From Desulfoluna sp. (GTDB lineage: Bacteria; Desulfobacterota; Desulfobacteria; Desulfobacterales; Desulfolunaceae), in the NCBI RefSeq assembly GCF_030145185.1, contig NZ_JAQYWB010000018.1, forward strand, positions 1 to 64,000: 64,000 nucleotides of DNA. The letters are read 5' to 3'. A program made the translations under genes and the position numbers. Shown piece after piece: positions 9,172 to 20,083 of this stretch. The notes under the pieces were generated by a model. That model searched no databases. It saw nothing but the letters and a program-made list of their open reading frames with translations, and had not been told where the DNA came from. Position 1 is the first letter of the stretch. The number at the start of each line of letters is the position of its first letter.

Positions 9172-9303
9172 CTAACCCTGATATTTCATGAGAAAACAAT
9201 CAGGGCAAACAATGGCCGGGGCCCTCTTCTCCAGGGCCTCTGTGAGGCGTTTTTTCGTTTTCGAATCCATACCCCAGATCGGTTTATCCCATGGCCACAT
9301 GAA
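9172..9303 (-). CDS. Possible small protein with CPDC motif, unknown
   Basis: A possible 43-residue reading frame downstream of the dnaA homologue, beginning at an ATG preceded by GGGGGTGG and reading MWPWDKPIWGMDSKTKK at its start. It carries one CPDC near its end. A TTG at 9360 in the same frame would lengthen it to 62 residues. I do not recognise it; one CxxC pair is weak evidence, and it may not be expressed. Confidence 0.25.
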   Translation of the reverse strand, partial: FMWPWDKPIWGMDSKTKKRLTEALEKRAPAIVCPDCFLMKYQG

Positions 9304-9425
9304 ATCCACCCCCGAAAAGTGGTTGCACGAAGCCCTCCACGTGATCGCATTAAACGACAAAAATGACTGTTTTCAGCTTGAGAGCCTCTGTCACAACAGC
9401 TTCCCCTGCCTACAAAAAGATCGCT

Positions 9426-10790
9426 TTAAAAATCGCCGTTTTCAATTTTCCTGGAAAGGTAATCAATCTGATTTCGCATCTGGACCTCCTGACGGATGTC
9501 CTTTTCGATGGTTCCAACCGCATGCATCACGGTGGCATGGTAACGGTTGAAATTTTTGCCGATGGCCTGAAGAGGCTGGTCGGTGTACCTCCGGGAGAGG
9601 TAGATGGCCACCTGGCGGGGTTTAACAATGGTCTTTTTCCGGGATTTGGAAACAATGTCGACCGGCGTAATATTGAACTCTCGGCAAACAAGTTTCTTGA
9701 TCACGTCGATGGTGACTCTCTTCTTCTTGGTGGCGATATTCTTCACCACACTCTCCGCCAGATCCAGATCCAGAGGAACGCCCATAAGGGACGATTTGGC
9801 GCTGACAGAGACAAGGCCGCTCTCAAGCTGCCGTATATTGTCGGTGAGTTCACCGGCAAGGTACTCGATCACATCCATGGAAAGATGGTACCCCTTTGCA
9901 GCTGCCTTCTTCTTCAAGATTCGTACACGGGTCCTGAAGTTGGGATCTTCAATGGGGGAAATAAGTCCCGAGGTAAAACGTGAGGCCAGCTGCTCATTCA
10001 TCTTGGGAATATCATTGGGCAGATAGCAACTGGAGAACATGATCTTTTTCCCAGACTCCATCAGATAGTCCAGGGTCATGGCCAGCTCAATCTGGGTGCG
10101 CTCCTTGCCCCCAAGAAAATGAACATCTTCCAGAAGCAGCACATCACACTGGGAACGATACTTGTCCTTAAACTGACCGGCGGTATCGTTTTTAAACGAG
10201 CCGATCATTTCATTGGTGAAGTCTTCCGCCGTGATGTAATAAACGCGTTCGCCCGGTTTCTTTCGATTGATGTGGTGACCGATGGCCTGGGTCAGGTGGC
10301 TCTTGCCCATGCCCGTATCGGACAAAAGAAACAAAGAGCTATTTTGTCTTTGGGTGGACGAAGCCAGGGAGAGGGCCGCCGAATAGGCAAAATCGTTATT
10401 GCCCGAGACCACAAAATCATCCAGGGTAAAATCAGGGCGCAACATGCGACCACTGTGCATCACCGGATTGGCCACGTTGGGGATCACCAGCTGGGTCTCC
10501 ACCTTTCTCAGCCCTTTTTTTATCAGCGGGGGACGGCTGGAGCCGTTTGTACCTTTTCGCACATCCAAACAGAGACTGATATCCGACCCCAACAGGGTGC
10601 GTATTTCATCCTGAATCATGGAACCGTAGTGATCTTGAACGCGCTTTTTTGAGAAGGAATTGGGGCACGAGACCCGGAAGGCATCTCCACTCCTGTTCTC
10701 AAATTTTACAGGTTCAATCCACATTCGGAAGCTGTGCCCGGGAAGTCTCCCCTCCAACACAGCTTTAACATTATTCCAAACCGATTCCAT
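9426..10790 (-). CDS. dnaA: DnaA-family initiator ATPase, divergent
   Basis: 454 residues with the DnaA architecture: domain I (VWNNVKAVLEGRLP...FRMWIEP), a linker, an AAA+ core and a C-terminal helix-turn-helix. Walker A is TGMGKSHL (near 160) and Walker B is VLLLEDVHFLGGKERTQ. The DNA-binding signature is altered: R399-equivalent is kept (KPRQVAIYLSRR), but the usual GGRDHTTV reads NRYHATV, so the positions equal to E. coli D433 and T435 are Tyr and Ala and one residue is missing. Sensor-1 sequence also differs (FSSCYLP). No dnaN, recF or clear DnaA-box cluster is adjacent. It may be the main DnaA of a divergent lineage or a paralogue; I lean to paralogue. Confidence 0.85.
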   Translation of the reverse strand: MESVWNNVKAVLEGRLPGHSFRMWIEPVKFENRSGDAFRVSCPNSFSKKRVQDHYGSMIQDEIRTLLGSDISLCLDVRKGTNGSSRPPLIKKGLRKVETQLVIPNVANPVMHSGRMLRPDFTLDDFVVSGNNDFAYSAALSLASSTQRQNSSLFLLSDTGMGKSHLTQAIGHHINRKKPGERVYYITAEDFTNEMIGSFKNDTAGQFKDKYRSQCDVLLLEDVHFLGGKERTQIELAMTLDYLMESGKKIMFSSCYLPNDIPKMNEQLASRFTSGLISPIEDPNFRTRVRILKKKAAAKGYHLSMDVIEYLAGELTDNIRQLESGLVSVSAKSSLMGVPLDLDLAESVVKNIATKKKRVTIDVIKKLVCREFNITPVDIVSKSRKKTIVKPRQVAIYLSRRYTDQPLQAIGKNFNRYHATVMHAVGTIEKDIRQEVQMRNQIDYLSRKIENGDF

Positions 10791-11100
10791 ACAGTATGCT
10801 CACCAGATAAAAAACAATAAGAGGCTATTCCCTGACACAGGGCTCGTTCTAATACACCAAAATTTTCGATTATTCCCGATACATTGCAGAATACCAAGGA
10901 TAGAATCAGAGGACGGGATCCTCCATCGTGATTTAAATTGGTATTAATCCAACGTGATGACCCCGTCAACCCGAATATCTGCGATTTTCAAGACCCACGG
11001 CATTCCCTCGTCATGATTATTCAAGTATCTGTTTTTAAGACGTATCCCGTTGGCGAAAAACGCAACCCCCCTTAAACATTCTCAATCCTTCAACGAAGGA
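10791..11100. other. Region upstream of the dnaA homologue
   Basis: AT-richer sequence expected to hold the dnaA promoter. I looked for TTATCCACA-type boxes on both strands and found only TTATCCAAC at 11101, which overlaps a possible gene end. No origin can be claimed. Confidence 0.4.
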
Positions 11101-11436
11101 TTATCCAACTATATTCAACGGATCCATGATTTCCTCGACTATCTCGATAAATTTGAAATCTTCATTTTTCGCTATTTTACTTCGATTTGCTCCATATTTC
11201 ACCGGAGCCACCCATCCGTTCTGTTCCACCGCCACAAATACTTCACCATTTAAAACCCTTAGAAGCATTCCTCTTTTTTCTCCTGACGCCCCCGCGGTTG
11301 TTGCATCCAAGGTCCCTATAACACACCCATTTACCCACCCGCCCCCCACCTGTTGAGGCGAGAGAGTCCACCACCACAATATAAGGGAAAGGCTCCCGGG
11401 TTCCCCATCGAGTGTCTCAAGCCAGGGCAAGGGCAT
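11101..11436 (-). CDS. Hypothetical protein, possible
   Basis: A 111-residue reading frame starting at ATG 11436, which follows a G8 tract that could act as a ribosome binding site. The C-terminal half (for example GMLLRVLNGEVFVAVEQNGW and APVKYGANRSKIAKN) looks protein-like, while the N-terminal part is Trp- and Gly-rich. The frame is also open upstream to 11517 through an A8 and G8 tract. I recognise no family. It could be a real small gene or a decayed remnant. Confidence 0.35.
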   Translation of the reverse strand: MPLPWLETLDGEPGSLSLILWWWTLSPQQVGGGWVNGCVIGTLDATTAGASGEKRGMLLRVLNGEVFVAVEQNGWVAPVKYGANRSKIAKNEDFKFIEIVEEIMDPLNIVG

Positions 11437-11639
11437 TGGTCCCCCCCCTTTCTTTTTTTTACATTCCCCTACGTCGAGGCTGCTGATATATATGATGGGA
11501 TGATGTTCGGTATTCAAGGGTTCTCACCTGTTTTTATCTTGAACCCCACCGGAACCCCGAACGATACAGCCAAACCCCACAGGTGAAGGCCCGATGACCT
11601 TTGACGGCCCCCTCACCTTTATATTAATAAGGAGAAAAC

Positions 11640-12668
11640 ATGATCCAGCCCCCTCTGCTGGCCCTGACCATGGGCGACCCCTGCGGCATCGGCCCGGAAT
11701 TATCAGTCAAAGCCTTTCACTCCCCCCGTGCGTATCAGGGCATGCGCCCCCTGCTTGTGGGAGATATCGAGGTGATCAAAAAAGCGATAGAGACCACCGG
11801 TGTCCCCCTGACTATCCGCCCGATTCAAGACGTCAACGAAGCCCAGTTCACTCCCGGTATCGTGGACCTTCTCCCCGCTTCTGCCCTCTCCCGGGATGAG
11901 GTCATCCCCGGAGCGCCCACGGCCCGTACCGGCCAGGCAATGATCAACTGTATCACCCGCTCCGTAGACCTGGCCCTCGACGGGGGCTGTGATGCCATCG
12001 TCACCGGCCCCATCCACAAAGTGGCCATGAAACTGGCCGGATCCGAATACCACGGACACACCGAACTCATCGCAGAACGAACCCGGGCGACCGAATTCGC
12101 CATGATGATGGCTGGCGATCGCTTAAAAGTGGTGCTGGTCACCATCCATATCCCCCTGAGCCAGGTCGTCCTCGAGTTGACCACCCCGATGATCAAGGAC
12201 CTGATCAGCCTAACCGCCCGATCCCTTCAAGAGCGGTTCGGCATCCCGGCCCCACGCATCGCCGTGGCCGGGCTCAACCCCCATGCCGGCGAAGAGGGGC
12301 TCTTTGGCGACGAAGAAAGTCGCCTTATCGCCCCTGCGGTCATGCAAGCGCGCGCCATGCATCCAGACTGTACCATCAGCGACCCCATGCCCCCGGATAC
12401 CGTCTTTTTTAAAGCCGTTGAAGGGCATTTTGATGCGGTGGTATGCATGTACCACGACCAGGGCCTTATTCCCTTCAAAATGGTCCATTTTCATGATGGA
12501 GTGAACACCACCCTGGGACTTCCCATCATTCGAACCTCGGTGGATCACGGCACCGCCTACGACATTGCCTGGCAAAACATCGCCTCCGAAAACAGCCTCC
12601 TCTGCGCCATGGAAATGGCCGCCAAGCAGGCATGTAACCGCCTGAAGACAAACCGGCCCTTGAAATAA
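11640..12668 (+). CDS. pdxA: 4-hydroxythreonine-4-phosphate dehydrogenase
   Basis: PdxA oxidises 4-phosphohydroxy-L-threonine with NAD+ in the DXP-dependent route to pyridoxal phosphate. The 342 residues show the family motifs TMGDPCGIGPE (near 9), VTGPIHKVAMKLAG, the metal-site region EYHGHTELIAE, GLNPHAGEEGLFGDEE and MYHDQGLIPFKM. ATG follows AATAAGGAGAAAAC. Length is normal. It lies about 120 bases upstream of uvrA in the same direction and may be cotranscribed; no other pyridoxine genes are visible. Confidence 0.95.
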   Translation: MIQPPLLALTMGDPCGIGPELSVKAFHSPRAYQGMRPLLVGDIEVIKKAIETTGVPLTIRPIQDVNEAQFTPGIVDLLPASALSRDEVIPGAPTARTGQAMINCITRSVDLALDGGCDAIVTGPIHKVAMKLAGSEYHGHTELIAERTRATEFAMMMAGDRLKVVLVTIHIPLSQVVLELTTPMIKDLISLTARSLQERFGIPAPRIAVAGLNPHAGEEGLFGDEESRLIAPAVMQARAMHPDCTISDPMPPDTVFFKAVEGHFDAVVCMYHDQGLIPFKMVHFHDGVNTTLGLPIIRTSVDHGTAYDIAWQNIASENSLLCAMEMAAKQACNRLKTNRPLK

Positions 12669-12787
12669 ACCGTCGTTGGAATGCCCCTGCCTCCCCGGCG
12701 GCGTGCCCGATTTGTTCATCAATCGCTCGCCACCGGACACGAGATGACGCATGCGCGCCTTGACCCCTCACAGGAAACGATCACACC

Positions 12788-15634
<2,847 letters not shown>

Positions 15635-15640
15635 CCCCAC

Positions 15641-15697
15641 AAAAAAAGCCGCCTTGCCCTTTCGGGGCAGACGGCTTCCGCTCTTCATTTTTTTAAA
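15641..15697 (+). terminator. Terminator after uvrA
   Basis: AAGCCG...TGCCC pairs with GGGCA...CGGCTT around a TTTCG loop, 12 bases after the uvrA stop; a T-rich stretch follows about 15 bases later. Confidence 0.65.
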
Positions 15698-15702
15698 CCC
15701 TA

Positions 15703-15964
15703 AAACAATCGTAACTATTCAGTTTATGCCTCCGGCGGCCCTGCCGGGGGCTAAACTTTTAAAAAGTTTAACAAACAGGTTTTAAAAAAACTTTTTGGGT
15801 GAATTTTTACTTTAAAGGCGGATGTGATTTGACCCGAGGAATCCGCCTTCGCCCGTGTCTGTGAGTCATAGCCCAACCCGTGTCAATGGGCTACGGCGCG
15901 ACAAGCGAGGGGCAAAGCGCATCCGCCGGAGGCTTTTTTGGGAGCTGAATAGTTACAAACAATC
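15703..15964. mobile_element. MITE-like element (246 bp) with TIRs and 8-bp target duplication
   Basis: The element spans 15711-15956. Its ends are perfect 12-bp inverted repeats, GTAACTATTCAG at 15711-15722 and CTGAATAGTTAC at 15945-15956. Both sides are flanked by the same direct 8-mer AAACAATC (15703-15710 and 15957-15964), the footprint of a transposition. It codes for no protein. Inside are GCCTCCGGCGGC and its inverted partner, a 9-bp palindrome in A/T (15752-15770), a TAGCCCA/TGGGCTA hairpin (15869-15893) and the motif GATTTGACCCGAGG. The right-hand duplication overlaps the stop codon of the FHA gene. The same motifs recur at many intergenic sites in this window. The mobilising transposase is not here. 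Confidence 0.85.
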
Positions 15965-16742
15965 AAGCCAAAGAGGCCGAGGGAACCTCCCCATTCGAGG
16001 GCTGGTTTTCTCCGTCCACTTTGCGCATCCGAACTTTGGAGAGAAAGCGAAGGTTGGATTTTCCCAGGGTCACCGTGTCACCATGCGAGAGTTTCACAGG
16101 CTCCTTGCCCACCTTAACCCCGTTCAATCGGGGTTTGATCAAGCCGGAGACATGATTCAGATAATACCCATCATCCCGTCGGACCACAGTGGCTGCTCTT
16201 TTCCCCACCAGAAAGCCTTTTACCACCACCTCATTGGACCGGGCACTTCCCATCCGCGTGTAGCGATTCCCTAACTCAATACGCCCTCTCCCGCCCTTTT
16301 TAAAGACGAGGATCGGAAGAGGTTTCTTCGAAAGACCTTTGACAGAGCGCTGCTGACCGTTTTTCAGGTCCGACATGTCAAGAGCCATGGTGACGTCCAG
16401 GCTCCCGGCTCTTAAGGCTGTCAGGGGTGTTTCATGGAAGGTAACGTCCGCTCGGTTCTCCGAAAAAAGAAGCTGATGCTTTCCCACCCCCAGTTCGTCC
16501 CCATTGCCCAGGACGGCTTTGCTCACGCGTTTTCCGTTAACATAGGTCCCATTCTTACTCTCAAGATCGGAGACAACAACGCTGTCTTCCCGAAACTCCA
16601 CACGGGCATGGAACCCGGAGACCGCGAGGTTACCGATAATAACATCGTTCTTTTCGTTCCGACCAATGGAGAGGGGGTACCCATACTCCAAAGCGTATTG
16701 CCGGATCATTTTTCCTTGGTATTTAAGTATCAGAAACGGCAT
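15963..16742 (-). CDS. FHA-domain protein with two FHA modules
   Basis: FHA domains bind phosphothreonine peptides. The first module (about residues 20-95) is canonical: SIGRNEKND, SGFHA and SKNGTYVNGK keep the phosphopeptide-contact residues Arg, Ser and Asn. The second (about 150-240) is weaker: RMGSARSNEVVVKG, NGVKVG and HGDTVTLG retain the strand pattern, but the SxxH position is not conserved, so it may not bind phosphate. Between them is a linker rich in Leu and basic residues. There is no kinase domain. It is 259 residues, and its stop codon lies within the 8-bp duplication of the adjacent mobile element, which therefore inserted exactly at the gene end. Confidence 0.85.
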   Translation of the reverse strand: MPFLILKYQGKMIRQYALEYGYPLSIGRNEKNDVIIGNLAVSGFHARVEFREDSVVVSDLESKNGTYVNGKRVSKAVLGNGDELGVGKHQLLFSENRADVTFHETPLTALRAGSLDVTMALDMSDLKNGQQRSVKGLSKKPLPILVFKKGGRGRIELGNRYTRMGSARSNEVVVKGFLVGKRAATVVRRDDGYYLNHVSGLIKPRLNGVKVGKEPVKLSHGDTVTLGKSNLRFLSKVRMRKVDGENQPSNGEVPSASLA

Positions 16743-16985
16743 GCGACAGAACTCCAGGATAACAAGACCGTAACCCGGCTGGGTGGGTTACGACAAAGTG
16801 ATGGGTGGTAAGGATTCAAAATGACGTGGCAAAAGCGGGTAAACATAAGCCGCCATGAAGGCATATCCAGAAAAAAGCCCCGCCTGCTGAATCTCGCCAT
16901 ACCGAATAGTCACACTATATATGATTGACTTTCAGAGGGTCAAGGGATCTTTAGCCCCGCACACAAACAGAGTCCTCGGCCGCCT
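16743..16985. other. Intergenic region between FHA gene and F0 operon
   Basis: It contains a GTAACCC/GGGTTAC hairpin (16770-16791) that would lie in the 5' leader of the FHA gene. Nothing else is recognisable. Confidence 0.4.
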
Positions 16986-16987
16986 GA

Positions 16988-17036
16988 ATATAAAAAAAGG
17001 GCCGGATCGTTACAAAAACGAGCCGACCCTTAAATA
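16988..17036 (-). terminator. Terminator after atpE
   Basis: On the minus strand an imperfect stem (AAGGGTCGG...TCGT with ACGA...CCGGCCCTT) ends in a run of seven T, about 25 bases after the atpE stop. Confidence 0.75.
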
Positions 17037-17058
17037 TGTCAGACAACGAAGTCTCTTC

Positions 17059-17331
17059 TTAACCGAGGAGAGCTGCGATGGCTGCTGCCTGGGGATGTGC
17101 ATAGATAAGAATCAAAGAGATAACCAGCGCATAGATACAAAGAGATTCGATCATAGCAAGACCAATGAGCATGGTTACAGTTACTTTACCAGAAGATTCG
17201 GGGTTTCTTGCGATCCCTTCAACGGCGGCTTTAAGACCCATGCCCTGACCGATGCCACAACCGAAAGCGGCGATGGCGATAGCAAGAGCGGCTGAAAAAG
17301 AGCTGACCACGAAAAACTGTAATGCTTCCAT
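17059..17331 (-). CDS. atpE: ATP synthase F0 subunit c, predicted Na+-type
   Basis: The c subunit forms the membrane rotor ring of ATP synthase. The 90 residues form two transmembrane helices around the polar loop ARNPES. The ion-binding carboxylate is E62 in [10 protein letters not shown]29 in helix one (GIGQG), S63 and Y67 match the Na+-ligand set of Ilyobacter tartaricus (Q32, E65, S66, Y70) with identical spacing; the residue equal to T67 is Leu. This predicts Na+ coupling or mixed use, which is inference from sequence. ATG follows TAAGGAGAAAGAA. Last gene of the F0 operon; F1 genes are elsewhere. Confidence 0.96.
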   Translation of the reverse strand: MEALQFFVVSSFSAALAIAIAAFGCGIGQGMGLKAAVEGIARNPESSGKVTVTMLIGLAMIESLCIYALVISLILIYAHPQAAAIAALLG

Positions 17332-17420
17332 TTCTTTCTCCTTAATGTAGAGTGTATTGGTGTTCGGCTTCTTCCATTATCCCAATGTATAAGCCGTATA
17401 ATCCATACGAACAGTGCAGA

Positions 17421-18113
17421 TCAGTGTGCGTGATCCAAAGATCCCTGAAAATAAATAATAGACAGGAGAAAAAACACAAAGGCCTGAACAAAGGCCACAA
17501 AAATACCCAGCGCCATAATGGGCAGCGGGGCAAAGTAGAGACCGGCGAGCATAAAAAGAATACCCAAAACCAGCTCGTGTCCCATCATGTTACCGAAGAG
17601 ACGGAAAGAGAGGGAGAGAACCCTGGCCAGATGGCCAATGATCTCAATGGGCATAATCAGAGGAACCATCCACCAGACCGGGCCCATAAAGTGCTTCACG
17701 TATTTAAAACCGTGGTACTTCACGCCGATATAATGGGTAAAGAAAAACACAACCAGGGCACAGGCACCCGTGGTGTTGAGGGTGGCGGTGGGCGGAAAAA
17801 ACCCAGGCACCAGACCGATCATGTTGGATACAAAGATAAAAATAAAAATGGTGGCTGCAAGGGGAGTAAACCATCGTCCCTCTTCCCCCACCGTTTCCAC
17901 AAGAAAATCCTCCAAACCACCGACCACAATCTCAAAAAAATTCTGGCCTTTCGTGGGAATCAGCCCTGGCTTTCTGGCCGCCAGAAACCCGAAACCTGCA
18001 AGCAAAAGCATCACCAACCAGGTGTACATCACATGAGGGTACTTGTGAGCAAAATGGTAAAGAGCCCCGTTGACATCGAAAAAGTCAACCAGAAACAAAA
18101 AGGGATGTTCCAT
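17421..18113 (-). CDS. atpB: ATP synthase F0 subunit a
   Basis: Stator subunit that provides the ion half-channels beside the c ring. The 230 residues show five to six transmembrane helices and the essential arginine helix in ARVLSLSFRLFGNMMGHE. The start MEHPFLFLVDFF is typical. Length is normal. It follows the AtpI-like gene by two bases and precedes atpE by about 90 bases, so all are one operon. Confidence 0.96.
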   Translation of the reverse strand: MEHPFLFLVDFFDVNGALYHFAHKYPHVMYTWLVMLLLAGFGFLAARKPGLIPTKGQNFFEIVVGGLEDFLVETVGEEGRWFTPLAATIFIFIFVSNMIGLVPGFFPPTATLNTTGACALVVFFFTHYIGVKYHGFKYVKHFMGPVWWMVPLIMPIEIIGHLARVLSLSFRLFGNMMGHELVLGILFMLAGLYFAPLPIMALGIFVAFVQAFVFFLLSIIYFQGSLDHAH

Positions 18114-18115
18114 GG

Positions 18116-18502
18116 TTACACCGCCTCCCTAAAGATGAGTTTCATCAATTCGCACACCGTTGCCAGAGTCACACTCACCACGACCACAGAGAGTCCGAGA
18201 ATGAGACCCAACGGATCCACAAGATGCTTTGAAATGAGGAAAAAAATTATAACCGCACTTATCAAAAACCTGACGTAGTACTTAGCCAGGATTACATTCC
18301 CCGAAGAGAGATGGGTGGGTCGAAGCCCCTTTTCCAGAGTGCGGGAAAGGAGATGAAAATTGATGGTGACAATGAGTCCGCCGCAGGTCACCCCCAGGGC
18401 CACATCCGCAGAAAAAATGATCGGCCCGAGAACGGCTGCCAAGGCAAGAATCACCCAGTTGGCCCGGGTAACAAATCCCAAAATTTTCTGCTGAATCCCC
18501 AT
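18116..18502 (-). CDS. atpI: ATP synthase subunit I-like membrane protein
   Basis: A 128-residue protein with about four transmembrane segments, located between atpZ and atpB. Proteins in this position act as assembly factors or Mg2+/c-ring chaperones for F0. Family assignment rests on size, membrane pattern and operon position more than on a strict motif. The stop is two bases before the atpB ATG. Confidence 0.8.
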   Translation of the reverse strand: MGIQQKILGFVTRANWVILALAAVLGPIIFSADVALGVTCGGLIVTINFHLLSRTLEKGLRPTHLSSGNVILAKYYVRFLISAVIIFFLISKHLVDPLGLILGLSVVVVSVTLATVCELMKLIFREAV

Positions 18503-18523
18503 GCGTATGAAAAACCCTTTCGC

Positions 18524-18742
18524 CTAAATCTTTTTGCTTCTTTTGATCGCCAGAAGAAGATTTCGAAACGCCGCTGCGATTCCAAGGCCGAGAAATATCA
18601 GCATCAAAACCGGTGTGGTTCCGAAATGTTGATCCAAAAAGATGCCGATGCCAATGCCGAGCAGTATTGAAATACCTACCTGAAGCCCCAGGCTGCTGTA
18701 ATACGATAGCTCCTTGAATATTTGAGCAATCTCTTTATTCAA
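18524..18742 (-). CDS. atpZ: AtpZ/AtpI family small membrane protein
   Basis: A 72-residue protein with two transmembrane helices: GLQVGISILLGIGIGIFLDQ and a following Leu/Ile-rich helix. The D-Q-x-F-G-T turn (FLDQHFGTTP) is typical of AtpZ, a small subunit that heads F0 operons. It is the first gene of this F0 cluster; the b-subunit genes are not here. Sequence and position agree. Confidence 0.85.
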   Translation of the reverse strand: MNKEIAQIFKELSYYSSLGLQVGISILLGIGIGIFLDQHFGTTPVLMLIFLGLGIAAAFRNLLLAIKRSKKI

Positions 18743-19015
18743 ACGTTTTACCCCCCCGGCTCCTGAAGAAGACTTTTTTACAAGTCAATACAGCCTTAAA
18801 TCACCTATCATGGGCATTACTGGAAGTCAATTCCAAAGAGCACTGAACATCCTAGTTTTTAAAGACTTATACTCTCCAATATGTAAGATATTCAGATCTG
18901 GGCACCCCCTCTGAAAGCCAACCACCCGATCCTGCGTGTAAATCCGACAACGACGCGTGTCTAAGCACAGGATAGAGCCCCACCGAGGATTCGCCGATCA
19001 CCAAAACGTAAAGGA

Positions 19016-20068
19016 TCAGATAAACTCGACCTTCCCACAAGCCGACTCACCGGACACTTCGCCCACCATGGCGGCATTTACGCCCAGATCTTCCATCACA
19101 GCAAGGCAGGCCTTCGCCTCATGAGACGGCATCGCCACCAACAGCCCACCGGAGGTCTGGGGATCAAAAACAAGATCGCCGTAGCTGCGGGAAACCGAGG
19201 CATACAGCTCCACAGACTCTCCGCAGAAATCACGGTTCCGATAGGCCCCTGCAGGAAGCAACCCCATCTCCGCATAAGCAAGGGCCCCTTCCATCACCGG
19301 CAGGGAGGAGACAGAGAATACAAACCGTTTTTTTGCCCCCCGAGCCATCTCCAGACTATGACCGGCAAAGCCAAACCCAGTGACATCGGTACAGGCCGTG
19401 GGATGAAACGCCGCCAGAGCCTCGGCGGCCCCTTTGTTCAATGTGGCGCAGACCCGAACCAGCTGATCGGACGCTTCTGTGCCCGCCACCTGCCCCTTAA
19501 TAGCCGTGGAGAGAAGGCCGCTGCCCAGAGGCTTGGTCAAGATCAAGACATCGCCAACCTTTGCCCCTCCGTTGGTCAGCAGGCGCTTGGGATGCACGAT
19601 GCCGGTGACAGAAAGGCCGTATTTAAACTCCGCATCATCCACGCTATGCCCGCCCACAAGACAGGCCCCTGATTCATGGATAGTCTCGAGCCCCCCGGCA
19701 AGGGTCTCGGCCAAAACAAATTCCGGCAGACTCTCCGTGGGAAAACAAACAATATTCATGGCCGTCAGAGGGCGCCCCCCCATGGCGTAGACATCACTCA
19801 AGGCATTGGCCGCAGCGATGCGCCCGAAATCATAAGGGGCGTCGGTCACCGGCGTCAAAAAATCAAGGGTCTGGATCAGCGCTGTCTCCTCGCTCAGCTG
19901 ATACACCCCTGCGTCATCGGCCCCCTCCACACCCACCAGGAGCTCAGGAGGATGGCTCACCTTCAACCCCTTTACCACGCGATCCAGAACCCCTGGATCC
20001 ACTTTGGCCGCTCAGCCGGCGGCCTTTACTTTCTCTGTCAAGCGTATCGTCTGCCGTTGATCCGTCAT
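19016..20068 (-). CDS. selD: Selenide, water dikinase, selenoprotein form (in-frame UGA = Sec19)
   Basis: SelD makes selenophosphate from selenide and ATP, the selenium donor for selenocysteine. Reading from ATG 20068 (ribosome binding site AAGGGG, 5-base spacer) gives MTDQRQTIRLTEKVKAAG, then TGA at 20014-20012, then AAKVDPGVLDRV. The UGA falls exactly at the catalytic Cys/Sec position, three residues before the conserved Lys. Downstream features include GLETIHESGACLVGGHSV and CTDVTGFGFAGHSLEM. A simple reading starts after the UGA and would lose the active site. Counting Sec, the protein is 350 residues, the normal length. An alternative ATG at 20083 abuts the pyrK stop, so translation is probably coupled. 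Confidence 0.93.
19981..20014 (-). promoter_or_regulatory. SECIS-like hairpin after the selD UGA
   Basis: Twelve bases after the UGA (20014-20012) the minus strand has GATCCAG (19999-19993), a five-base loop GGGTT, and CTGGATC (19987-19981): a perfect 7-bp stem with a G/U-containing loop about 20 bases from the UGA. Position and shape fit a bacterial SECIS element that recruits SelB. Confidence 0.7.
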
Positions 20069-20083
20069 ACCGTCCCCTTTCAT

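Noticed and set aside
10791-11640. Chromosomal origin beside the dnaA homologue
   Set aside because: Only one weak box-like sequence (TTATCCAAC) was seen, with no cluster, no AT-rich unwinding repeats and no dnaN.
20003-20068. Nonsense mutation truncating selD
   Set aside because: The UGA is at the known Sec position, the full N-terminus precedes it with a good ribosome binding site, and a SECIS-like hairpin follows.
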